From contig NZ_CABPSH010000003.1 in the NCBI RefSeq assembly GCF_902459725.1, positions 186,001 through 250,000 on the forward strand: DNA of 64,000 nucleotides, written 5' to 3'. The notes under the pieces are model-generated. The model searched no databases. It was not told where the DNA came from and was given only the letters and a program-made list of their open reading frames with translations. The DNA comes from Pandoraea eparura (GTDB lineage: Bacteria; Pseudomonadota; Gammaproteobacteria; Burkholderiales; Burkholderiaceae). This document shows positions 18,294-26,370 of the stretch, one piece after another. Numbering within the stretch: the stretch's first letter is position 1; each line of letters opens with the position of its first letter. The position numbers were made by a program, and so were the translations under genes.

Positions 18294-19140
18294 CTAGAGA
18301 TTTCCGGCGTCAAGGTGTGCGAGTCGGAACTCGCCCGGAGTCAAATCGCCTAGCGAGCTATGCGGTCTGAAGTCGTTGTAGTCCTGTCGCCAGTCCTCGA
18401 TCTTTTCACGAGCGTCGTCCAATGACAGGAACCAATGCACGTTCAGGCATTCATCCCGGAAACTGCCATTGAACGACTCGATGAACGGATTGTCCGTGGG
18501 TTTGCCTGGCCGAGAGAAATCCAAGGTTACGCCATTTTCATACGCCCAGTGATCTAGCACATGCGAAATGAATTCGCTTCCGTTATCGACCTGTATGCGT
18601 TTCGGTGTACCGCGCAGCGCTTTCAGATGCCCCATCGTGGCCACCACATCTGCCGCCTTCAAGGCGTAATCGACGGTAATCGCCAAGCTCTCCCGACTAA
18701 AATTATCGACCACAGTTAAGGCCCGGATTTTCTGCCCGTTGAACAGCTGATCGGCCACGAAATCCATGCTCCAACAGGCATTCACGGTAGAGATTTCAGG
18801 GCGCTCCATGCGATGTGCTGCGGCAACACGACGGCGTGGTCGCTTACGCCGCAGATTCAGCCCTTCCTCGCAGTAGATCCGGTACGTCTTCTTGTGATTG
18901 ATAAGCCAGCCTTCGCGTCGCAGCAGGACATGAATGCGCTCCGCGCCATAACGTATTCGCGTCTGGGCGATCTCCCGGATACGTCGTCGCTCAGCACGGT
19001 CATCGCGCGGGTGAGGTTGATAAAAATACGTGGCCTGACGCAACTGCAGCACCGCCGTAGCGCGCCGAATGCTCACCCGATACGCCTGCATCAAAAAGTC
19101 AGCCAGCTCGCGCTTACGGGCCGGCTTCACAGCTTTTTTT
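18294..19140 (-). CDS. IS3-family transposase OrfB (DDE integrase core)
   Basis: Catalytic part of the transposase. DDE residues are recognisable: D in SMDFVADQLF, D in IQVDNGSEF, and E in NPFIESFNGSFRDECLN, with the IS407-group wording RALTVVDNFSRESLAI. An HTH_21 domain (YRVSIRRATAVLQLRQATYFYQ) precedes it. The frame has no good start of its own and continues from orfA by -1 slippage on A7 at 19134-19140, so the active protein would be OrfAB. No stop or frameshift is seen inside, so the element may be active. Confidence 0.9.
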
Positions 19141-19393
19141 GCACCACCTCCTGCAGCATCTGCTTGTCCAGACTGAGGTCGGCCACCATGCGCTTGAGCC
19201 GTGCGTTTTCCTCTTCCAGCTGTTTCAGCCGCCGCAGCTCGGAAACGCCGAGGCCGCCGTACTTTTTCTTCCAGTTGTAGAACGTGGCTTCCGAAATACC
19301 CATCTTCCGGCACACTTCTGCCACCGTGGTACCCACTTCGGCTTGCTTCAGCGCGAACGCAATCTGCTCTTCGGTGTACTTCGATCTTTTCAT
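19127..19393 (-). CDS. IS3-family transposase OrfA
   Basis: 88 residues: helix-turn-helix (MKRSKYTEEQIAFALKQAEVGTTVAEVCRKMGISEATFYNWKKKYGGL) followed by a leucine-zipper-like coiled coil (LRRLKQLEEENARLKRMVADLSLDKQMLQEVV). This is the standard DNA-binding, dimerising OrfA of the IS3 family. Its end overlaps orfB across an A7 slippery run. It starts 69 bases inside the right inverted repeat. Confidence 0.93.
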   Translation of the reverse strand: MKRSKYTEEQIAFALKQAEVGTTVAEVCRKMGISEATFYNWKKKYGGLGVSELRRLKQLEEENARLKRMVADLSLDKQMLQEVVQKKL

Positions 19394-19524
19394 TGCAAAT
19401 CCCCTGCCCGTCAGGGCTTCAAATTTGCCAGAAATCTCTAGTTTTGGATGCTACGGTTTTTCGGGGGGAGGTCATGCCTACGAAAGGCTGACCGGTCCAG
19501 AGGCCCGAACGGAGACAACATGGT

Positions 19525-21384
19525 TTAGAGGAAGCCAATCGACAGCCAAGGAATCATTGCGACCAGCACAAGACCCACGAAAAGGGCAATCATGTAGCCC
19601 CAGATGGGCCGAAGTCCTTCACTTGGCTCCACCCGCCCCACCGCACAGGCAGCGTAGTATCCAACGCCGACTGGTGGCATGAACAAACCCATGCCCATCG
19701 ACAGCACGACAATCATTGCATAGTGAACTTCATTCACACCGAGGTTTTTCGCGATTGGGAAAACGAGCGGGGCAAACAGGACAATCGCCGGAATACCTTC
19801 CAGCACGCTGCCAAGAATCACAAAGGCGACGATGGAGACCGCGATGAACATGGCCGGTCCACCCGGAAGGCTGCTCATCAGTGCCGCCAAGTCTTGCGAG
19901 AAGCCCGACTGCGTCAGCGACCAAGCGACTGTAGTAGCCGCGCCGATGATGAAAAGGATTGCGCCGGATAGCGAAACAGTCTCTACCAGCATCTGGCCCA
20001 ACCGCTTGATGTCGAAATGGCGATACACAATCGCGCCCACAACCAGCGAATAGATGATGCCAATTGTCGAGACTTCGGTTGCAGTGGCCATCCCCTCCAC
20101 CACGGCCGCTCGAATTACGAACGGGAGTGCAAGAGCTGGCAGTGCCACTATGAAAGCCTTTGCAATCTTAGCCTTTGGCGTTTTCTTGACCGAGGACAGG
20201 TCTTCGTTTTTGTAACGCCACCACACCACAGAGCACAACGTGATACCGAGAACAACGCTTGGCAATAAACCACCGGTGAACAAGGCTGAAATTGAAACCC
20301 CCGTCACAGAACCAATCGTAATCAGCACGATGCTCGGAGGAACCGTTTCGGTCTGCGCGCCTGTTGCAGCCAATAGCGCTATGAGGTCACCGGGCTTGGC
20401 ACCACGCTGCTGCATCTCCGGGAAGAGCGCCGGCGCAACGGCAGCCATATCCGCAGTCTTCGACCCCGAGATGCCGGAAACCAGATACATGGCCCCAATC
20501 AGCACGTACGACAAGCCTCCCCGGACATGTCCAAGCAGCGTTGCGAGAAAGGCCACCATAGCTCGCGCCATCCCATTCGACTCAATCTGCAACCCTAGGA
20601 AGACGAAGAGAGGCACCGCCAGCAAAATAAGGTGGCTCATCCCCTCATCGAGTCGGCCCGCGAGAACCATTGTCGGTGTCGACGTTGAGGTGAAGACATA
20701 CGCAACGGCCGACAGTGCGAACACAAACGCGATTGGCACCCCGAGAGCTACACCCAGGCCAATCATCCCAACAAAGAAAATCAACAAATTCCAATTTCCC
20801 AAGTCAGCAAAGATTGGCTTGGCCACCGTCAGCAACCCGTAGACCGCTATCGCAACGACTGCAGCGATGAGGATGCTGCGAAACATCCTCTCCTTAAGAA
20901 TCCTGAAGGCGGCGAAGACAATCATGAGGGCGACGCCAGTGGGCAGCGCTGCGGAACGCCATAGGTTGGAAATTTCCAACGCAGGCGTCGTTACAATGGC
21001 CTCTTCCATGGCGTAGTCAATCGCCGGGAGCAGAATCGCAACCATAAACGCTAAGGGCACAGCCAGTGCAATGGTTTCGAGTATTCGTCGATTGCTGGAG
21101 TTCGAGCGCCCGACCAACGCTGTCATACGCATGTGTTGTCCGCGCTGGAACGCGATGGCCGCCCCTAGCATCGATAGCCAAATGAAGAGAATTGATGCTA
21201 ACTCGTCGGACCACGTAATCGGTGTGTCGAGAACATAGCGCGCAATCACGCCGGTGGCGAGAATGCTGATTTCCCCAACGAGAATAATCGATGCCACGAT
21301 TTCTACGACGCGCAGAAGAACATGCTCACACGAATCTGCAAAGGTTCGACGTCCCATAGGCAGCGTCGAAGATAAAGTTTCCAT
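19525..21384 (-). CDS. TRAP transporter fused DctQ-DctM membrane subunit
   Basis: 619 residues. The first 170 or so form the four-helix DctQ small subunit (RYVLDTPITWSDELASILFIWLSMLGAAIAFQRGQHMRM is the DctQ signature). The rest is the 12-helix DctM permease with GVPIAFVFALSAV, VPLFVFLGL, GISGSKTADMAAVAPALFPEM and the C-terminal MGLFMPPVGVGYYAACA. Together with a DctP protein it imports carboxylates or related solutes using a sodium gradient. An upstream frame extends to 21525, but METLSSTLPMG at 21384 has GTGAGG as ribosome binding site. It ends about 50 bases from the IS element. Confidence 0.93.
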   Translation of the reverse strand: METLSSTLPMGRRTFADSCEHVLLRVVEIVASIILVGEISILATGVIARYVLDTPITWSDELASILFIWLSMLGAAIAFQRGQHMRMTALVGRSNSSNRRILETIALAVPLAFMVAILLPAIDYAMEEAIVTTPALEISNLWRSAALPTGVALMIVFAAFRILKERMFRSILIAAVVAIAVYGLLTVAKPIFADLGNWNLLIFFVGMIGLGVALGVPIAFVFALSAVAYVFTSTSTPTMVLAGRLDEGMSHLILLAVPLFVFLGLQIESNGMARAMVAFLATLLGHVRGGLSYVLIGAMYLVSGISGSKTADMAAVAPALFPEMQQRGAKPGDLIALLAATGAQTETVPPSIVLITIGSVTGVSISALFTGGLLPSVVLGITLCSVVWWRYKNEDLSSVKKTPKAKIAKAFIVALPALALPFVIRAAVVEGMATATEVSTIGIIYSLVVGAIVYRHFDIKRLGQMLVETVSLSGAILFIIGAATTVAWSLTQSGFSQDLAALMSSLPGGPAMFIAVSIVAFVILGSVLEGIPAIVLFAPLVFPIAKNLGVNEVHYAMIVVLSMGMGLFMPPVGVGYYAACAVGRVEPSEGLRPIWGYMIALFVGLVLVAMIPWLSIGFL

Positions 21385-21406
21385 CACAAGCCTCACTTTT
21401 GGCGGA

Positions 21407-22423
21407 TTACGCCAACTTGCCAACCGTTGCTTCGAGCAACCCCCACGCTTCGTCGCCCATCCGCTTGCGCCATTCAGCGTAGAAGCCGGATTGCTGTAAC
21501 TTGGTTCGGAATGCGTTGGTATCAACGTCAGAAAATTGGATTCCCTTCGCCGTCAGATTGGTCTTGAGTTCCTTGTTCAGTTTCTCCACGTCGGCGCGTT
21601 GCTGCAACGCGCTGTCATTCATTACCTTTGAGATGATGTCTCGCGTCGCGGCCGGCATAGCCTCGAAGGAGCGTCGATTGGCGACCATCCAGAAGCCATC
21701 CCACATGTGGTTGGTGTTCGAGATGTACTTGCCCACCTCATACATCTTCGCGAAGTAGATGCCGGCGAGAGGGTTCTCCAACCCGTCGGCGACTTTCGTT
21801 TGAAGCGCGGAATACGTCTCGCCCCAAGGAATGGAAACCGGTGAGGCGCCAATGTCTTTAAACATGGATGTCCACAGGGGGCTCGGGGGAACGCGAATCT
21901 TGAAGGCTTTGATGTCGTCCGGCGTGCGAATTGCCTTGTTCGAGGAAAGGGTCTGGCGGAAGCCGTTGTCCCACATCTTGTCGAAGGCGATAAGGTTCAC
22001 CTTAGAGAAGGCATTGATGACGTGCTTGCCTAATGCACCGTCCATTGCAGCCCATACCTTGCTGTAGTCGGAGAAGGCGAATCCGATGCCATTGATGGAC
22101 GCAACAGGGACGAGCGTCGCCAGGACGAGTCCGGTCTGGACGAATAGGTCAATGCCACCCGCGCGCAACTGCGCGAGCATATCCGAATCGGTTCCCAACT
22201 GACTTGATGGGAAGACTTGGATGTCTACCGCACCGTTGGTCTGCTCCTTGATTTTCGCGCTCGCCTCTCGCAGGCGAACGTTCAGAGGATGGTCGGTCGG
22301 CATGATGTTCGCGCACTTCAGCTTGAACTTTGCTTGGCCGAAAACGAGGCCCGGGAAAGCCATTGAGGCACCGGCGGCCGCTGCTCCAGTGAGCACGAGC
22401 CTGCGACGGGTGGAATTGACCAT
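21407..22423 (-). CDS. TRAP transporter solute-binding protein, DctP family
   Basis: 338 residues with a Tat-like signal peptide (MVNSTRRRLVLTGAAAAGASMAFPGLVFG). The mature domain carries DctP hallmarks: ANIMPTDHPLNVRLREASAKIKEQTNGAVDIQVFPSSQLG near the start and AFKIRVPPSPLWTSMFKDIGASPVSIPWGETYSALQTKVADGLENP, where the conserved Arg pairs with the substrate carboxylate. The ligand is therefore probably an organic acid. GGAGACAAC lies before the ATG. The gene ends 22 bases before the dctQM start, forming one operon with the hydrolase upstream. Confidence 0.93.
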   Translation of the reverse strand: MVNSTRRRLVLTGAAAAGASMAFPGLVFGQAKFKLKCANIMPTDHPLNVRLREASAKIKEQTNGAVDIQVFPSSQLGTDSDMLAQLRAGGIDLFVQTGLVLATLVPVASINGIGFAFSDYSKVWAAMDGALGKHVINAFSKVNLIAFDKMWDNGFRQTLSSNKAIRTPDDIKAFKIRVPPSPLWTSMFKDIGASPVSIPWGETYSALQTKVADGLENPLAGIYFAKMYEVGKYISNTNHMWDGFWMVANRRSFEAMPAATRDIISKVMNDSALQQRADVEKLNKELKTNLTAKGIQFSDVDTNAFRTKLQQSGFYAEWRKRMGDEAWGLLEATVGKLA

Positions 22424-22469
22424 GTTGTCTCCTTAATTCGTTTAATATCGTTTTACCTAACCGTGACCT

Positions 22470-23315
22470 TCACTCGCCAAAGAACTCCATCAATTGCTGC
22501 GAGATGAATTCCGGCTGTTCCTCAGTGACCCAGTGACCGCAGTCCGGAATCAAGCCGCCACGGACGTCCTCTGCAACGCGCTTCACGGAATCAATCGTGT
22601 CCATACCGCGGCCGAAGCTTTTGCTTCCTCCCAGAGCGAGGACAGGCATCCTGAGCTTGCCGTTGGCTTCCAGCATTGCCTTGTTGTCTTCATTATCTTG
22701 GGGCAACGCGCGATAGAACGAGTACATCGCGCGCATGGCACCGGGCTTGGCGTAGGTGCGCAGGTATTCCCTCTTGTCTTCCTCGGAAATGCAAGTCGGG
22801 CGATGACCGTAGTTTTCAAACAGCCAGTTGAGAATCAGGTGTTCGCGGTCGTGGAACAGCGCCTCAGGAAAGTCGGGGGTGCGGAAAAGCGCGTGGTGCC
22901 AACGCCGGCCGTTCTGTGAGAAATCGTGCCCGTCGCCCGGAATCGCGACGTCGAGAATTGCGAGTTTGCGCACCGCCTCCCGATGCTGAGCGGCCAGCGA
23001 GAATGCCGTAGGACCGCCCCAGTCGTGACCAACAAGGAAGAATTCCTTGATGTTGAGCTTTTGCAGCAATTGCCAGACGTCGTTGGCGACCGTCTTCTTG
23101 TCGTAGCCGGAGCCAGGCCTGGAGGAATCGCCGAGTCCACGCAGGTCGGGAGCAATCACGGAGTACTTCTTGGTGAGCTCCGGAATAATGAAGCGCCATT
23201 CGTACGAAGTCTGCGGAATGCCGTGCAGCAGTACCACGGGGAACCCCTCGCCTGCCTTGAGGTAGTGCAGGGTGACATCATCTAGGTCGGCGTAGTGACT
23301 TGAAACTTGGGTCAT
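22470..23315 (-). CDS. Alpha/beta hydrolase (epoxide-hydrolase/haloacetate-dehalogenase-like)
   Basis: 281 residues. Oxyanion motif HGIPQTSYEWR, nucleophile elbow GHDWGG with Asp as nucleophile, and a C-terminal DCGHWVTEEQP supplying the histidine. An Asp nucleophile with DWGG fits epoxide hydrolases and dehalogenases rather than esterases. AAGGAAATAAA precedes the ATG. It is the first gene of a minus-strand operon with the TRAP transporter and may convert the imported acid, for example a halogenated or epoxidised carboxylate. That link rests on gene order alone. Confidence 0.88.
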   Translation of the reverse strand: MTQVSSHYADLDDVTLHYLKAGEGFPVVLLHGIPQTSYEWRFIIPELTKKYSVIAPDLRGLGDSSRPGSGYDKKTVANDVWQLLQKLNIKEFFLVGHDWGGPTAFSLAAQHREAVRKLAILDVAIPGDGHDFSQNGRRWHHALFRTPDFPEALFHDREHLILNWLFENYGHRPTCISEEDKREYLRTYAKPGAMRAMYSFYRALPQDNEDNKAMLEANGKLRMPVLALGGSKSFGRGMDTIDSVKRVAEDVRGGLIPDCGHWVTEEQPEFISQQLMEFFGE

Positions 23316-23549
23316 TTTATTTCCTTAGAAGGCAGCGGGCTGGGCGTTGACGTCTGGCACAGCCGCGAAGTGACACAGAACTGCAGAGCCATCTCATCGC
23401 CCCTTGCCCTGGCCACTGACAGCAGGGAAGACATAAAGGCAACCAGAAAAGCAGCACCGCGAACTTCTTGCGGCGCGCCGCTTACCAGCGATGGCTCAGA
23501 AAATATAAGAGATTGACTTCGCGCCTGAATATTTCGCTTTAAATAAAGC

Positions 23550-23594
23550 TCAATTTCGCGCTAGAAATTTTGAAAAGAATTTCGACGTTTTCAT
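23550..23594 (-). other. Candidate 14-codon leader peptide with downstream hairpin
   Basis: On the minus strand, GGAGACAAC is followed by an ATG and the short frame MKTSKFFSKFLARN then stop. Directly after comes the perfect hairpin GCTTTA-TT-TAAAGC (23549-23536). It lies about 235 bases upstream of the hydrolase/TRAP operon on the same strand. It may be a regulatory upstream ORF or the remnant of a deleted gene. The rest of 23316-24042 shows no gene. Confidence 0.25.
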
Positions 23595-24042
23595 GTTGTC
23601 TCCAGAGCACGACGGCGGTGGACGTGCTTCCATTTATAGGGCGTTGTCTGGCCTCTTGATGGTATGTTGGTTTACAGAAATGATGCGGTCAAGAGAATAA
23701 AAATCGATTATGAGTGAGCTGTGTTCACCGTTTCGCCGACCAACGGGAGACTTGATTGGTAACCGGGACCAAACCAAAGGAAATGCTCTGCTTCATACGC
23801 TTCGTGGCCATCTAGAGCCCTAACGCCCTTGGGTTAGGCGACATGCCAAGCAATTGTGCTCAAAAAAAGTGCAAATTGAAGGGGCGGTGAAAGTGATATC
23901 CGCCGGCGGCCGTGTATCCAGGACCGTACCTCGGTAGAGAGCAAGCGTTTACCCGTAGGTGCGCCGCACTTCGCAATTCGCCTTGACGCATGCAGGGAAC
24001 AGCTTTAAAAGGTTTAATCGGTGATATGAGTTCATTCTTATT

Positions 24043-24951
24043 GTGCGCAAAATCCCCCCGTTGGCAACCCTCCAAGCCTTTGAAGCGGCGTCGCGCTTGG
24101 GCTCGTTCATCCGCGCCGCGGAAGAGCTACATTTGACGCCGTCCGCCGTGAGTCACCGTATTCGGGAACTGGAGCGGCTTCTCGGCATTCAACTTTTCCA
24201 TCGAATTCACCGCTCTGTCATCCTCACCGACGCGGGCCGGAAGTTTGCAAGGAACGTCGGAGATGCCTTTGGTCAAATCGAATCAGGCGTTCAAGAGATT
24301 TCCCGGGCCGGAAAGAGTGACCTTATTAATGTGCACGTTGTACCCAGCCTTGGCGCCCAGTGGTTAATGCCAAGAATCGCGCGCTTCACGACGATGTACC
24401 CAGATGTGGACGTGCGGATTACCGCCTCGGGCGAAAAGGTTGACCTCGAGGACGGCATGGTGGACTTCGATATTCGCTATGGGGCGGGACTGGCACGAGC
24501 AGGGATAGAGACAGAGATGTTTCCGCCCGAGCCTATCGTGGCTCTTTGCTCACCGAATCTGGTTGAAGGAAACCCATGCCTTCGCACCCCCACGGACCTC
24601 TCACATCAGATGCTTATCCATTCGGAGGTAAATCTTTACACGTGGCGAAACTGGGAAGCAGACCATCCTGGTGTGCAACTGAACCTAGAGCGGGGGCCCC
24701 GCTTCGACCGCTCGTTCATGTCGATTTTTGCTGCAATCGATAGCTTGGGCGTGTGCTTGGAAAGCATGCTGTTGGTGGAGCGGCAGCTTGCATCGGGCGT
24801 GCTAGTACTTCCCTTCGGCAAAGAGGGCCCTCGCATCGAATGCCATAGCCTTAACTATCTCTCCAGTCGCGGCCACCTCCCGAAAATGCGTCTGTTCCGG
24901 GAGTGGCTAATGCAAGCACTGGCGGAGAGTCCGAGTCTGAATAATGACTGA
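24043..24951 (+). CDS. LysR-family regulator, GcvA-like
   Basis: 302 residues. N-terminal winged HTH (PPLATLQAFEAASRLGSFIRAAEELHLTPSAVSHRIRELERLLGIQLFHRIHRSVILTDAG) followed by a periplasmic-binding-like effector domain. The wording is typical of the GcvA subgroup. The start is a GTG at 24043 with no clear ribosome binding site; the translated N-terminus fits the family length. It is transcribed away from the hydrolase/TRAP operon across a 727-base AT-rich gap and is the likely regulator of it. Confidence 0.9.
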   Translation: MRKIPPLATLQAFEAASRLGSFIRAAEELHLTPSAVSHRIRELERLLGIQLFHRIHRSVILTDAGRKFARNVGDAFGQIESGVQEISRAGKSDLINVHVVPSLGAQWLMPRIARFTTMYPDVDVRITASGEKVDLEDGMVDFDIRYGAGLARAGIETEMFPPEPIVALCSPNLVEGNPCLRTPTDLSHQMLIHSEVNLYTWRNWEADHPGVQLNLERGPRFDRSFMSIFAAIDSLGVCLESMLLVERQLASGVLVLPFGKEGPRIECHSLNYLSSRGHLPKMRLFREWLMQALAESPSLNND

Positions 24952-25321
24952 TGCTCGACGCGTCGCCGGCCCTAGCTCAACTTCAGGTCAGAGAAGAGAC
25001 ATCAGACCTGTCCCGACTCTCGAGGACGCACGGTGACTGTGGTCTCGCCTCCCGACAGAATTACGCAGGGCAGTGAGAGGAGTTCACCTCGTTTGGAGAC
25101 GGCACGTGCAAGCGCTGCATGCACCGTCCCAACAACGCGCGACTACCAGGCGAACTGGCGCCACCAAGCGCGGCAACGCCAATATGCCGATTGAAGGAAA
25201 TCTGGCTGCGAGCGCAGTGATTCTGGGTTACAGCAATCCGCCCGGCAAACGATAAAATGTCATGCATTCTTTACGCCCCCCGCATGTTGCATCGCAACAC
25301 TGCCTTTACCAGTTGGCTGCC
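24952..25321. other. Intergenic region between two LysR genes
   Basis: About 370 bases. Short open frames on both strands (near 25073-25255) are not convincing. No terminator, tRNA or repeat is seen. Confidence 0.4.
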
Positions 25322-26209
25322 ATGATTCCTCCGCTGACGTCTCTACTCGCTTTTGAAGCCATTGCACGCCGCAAGAGCTTTGCCCTTGCCGCGACAGAAC
25401 TGCATCTGACGCCGTCGGCAGTTAGTCATCAGGTGGCTCGGTTGGAAAAGCTGATTGGACTCAGGCTTTTCGAGCGCTCCACGCGGGGCGTAGAGCTGAC
25501 GCCTGCGGGGCAAACCTATCTCTCACGCGTCGCCGGTGCGCTTGGCGCCATTAATTCCGCGACCGAAGACTTGCGACACGGTGTCGAGGACTCGCTCTAC
25601 ATTCACTCCAGTCCTAGCTTTGCCAGCCTATGGCTGATGCCCAGAATCGCCAACTTTGCGCGTCGCCATCCAGAAATCTCGCTAGGACTATCGGCGTCTC
25701 CCGAGCACTCGGACTTCGAAATTGGGCAGGTTGATATCGACATTCGTTATGGTTTGCCTAACTGGCCTGATTTGGAAATTGAGCCGGTGTTCTCGGAGCG
25801 GGTTGTCCCCCTTGCCAGCCCGGATTTCCTCAGCCGACACCCGGTCCAGGCTCCCGAAGACTTGGTCCAAGCTCCCCTCATTCACTCCCGTATTAGTCTC
25901 GTACAGTGGCCGGCGTGGTTCGCGGACTACGCTCCGGACCTGCATGCTGAGAGGATTCCGCTTCGCTTTGACCGCTCAATGATGAGTATTGATGCGGCAG
26001 TCCAAGGCCTCGGAATTGCGCTTGAAAGCACAAAGCTAGCTGCAGCGCACATTAAGGCCGGTCGCCTTTGCCGCGTATTTGACGAGGAGCTTGGTCTCGA
26101 TATCGTGCAGCACCATGTCGTCTATCCTGCTCGGCACGCCGCACGCCCGGAGGTGGTTTGCTTCCTCGAATGGTTGCGGGAGGAAAGTCGTCTCACTGGC
26201 GTTGAATGA
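25322..26209 (+). CDS. LysR-family regulator, GcvA-like
   Basis: 295 residues from the ATG at 25322, which gives the standard N-terminus MIPPLTSLLAFEAIARRKSFALAATELHLTPSAVSHQVARLEKLIGLRLFERSTRGVELTPAG; an in-frame ATG at 25262 would add 20 unlikely residues. The effector domain has the GcvA-type SSPSFASLWLMPRIANFARRHPEI. It is similar to the LysR just upstream (shared LHLTPSAVSH core and domain wording), so the two are paralogues. It precedes the transketolase, 2-hydroxyacid dehydrogenase and pyruvate kinase genes on the same strand and may control them. Confidence 0.9.
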   Translation: MIPPLTSLLAFEAIARRKSFALAATELHLTPSAVSHQVARLEKLIGLRLFERSTRGVELTPAGQTYLSRVAGALGAINSATEDLRHGVEDSLYIHSSPSFASLWLMPRIANFARRHPEISLGLSASPEHSDFEIGQVDIDIRYGLPNWPDLEIEPVFSERVVPLASPDFLSRHPVQAPEDLVQAPLIHSRISLVQWPAWFADYAPDLHAERIPLRFDRSMMSIDAAVQGLGIALESTKLAAAHIKAGRLCRVFDEELGLDIVQHHVVYPARHAARPEVVCFLEWLREESRLTGVE

Positions 26210-26338
26210 CTTTCCTCCGCCACAGACTTCTTACATGACAGATATTCAATAATCCCTGAATTTTCATCGCTTGCCTCACGTAGATACTGTCGCGAAGAAT
26301 TAAGTCCTCTTCCGACAAACTACAACGGAGACAAAGCG

Positions 26339-26358
26339 GCCGAGTAAGTCCGCTCGGC
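26339..26358 (+). promoter_or_regulatory. Hairpin in the transketolase leader
   Basis: GCCGAG (26339-26344) pairs with CTCGGC (26353-26358) across an eight-base loop. It lies between a GGAGACA sequence (26327-26333) and the ATG at 26371. Folding would bring the distant ribosome binding site closer to the start codon, or hinder initiation. An alternative GTG start at 26359 sits just after the stem. Confidence 0.3.
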
Positions 26359-26370
26359 GTGCATACCGCT

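Larger units (their letters stand above)
18262..19474 (-). mobile_element. IS3-family insertion sequence (IS407-like), complete
   Basis: 1213-bp element bounded by perfect 13-bp terminal inverted repeats, TGACCTCCCCCCG at 18262-18274 and CGGGGGGAGGTCA at 19462-19474. It contains overlapping orfA and orfB on the minus strand joined by a slippery A7 run. The bases directly outside (TAAT on the left, TGCC on the right) do not form a target duplication. That implies recombination or deletion after insertion, consistent with its position at the junction of two unrelated transcription units. Confidence 0.93.

Noticed and set aside
19511-19524. GGAGACAACATGGT on the plus strand, identical to the dctP start region on the minus strand
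   Set aside because: GGAGACA-type ribosome binding sites recur throughout this window, so a 14-base match need not mean duplication; the frame after it stops at once.
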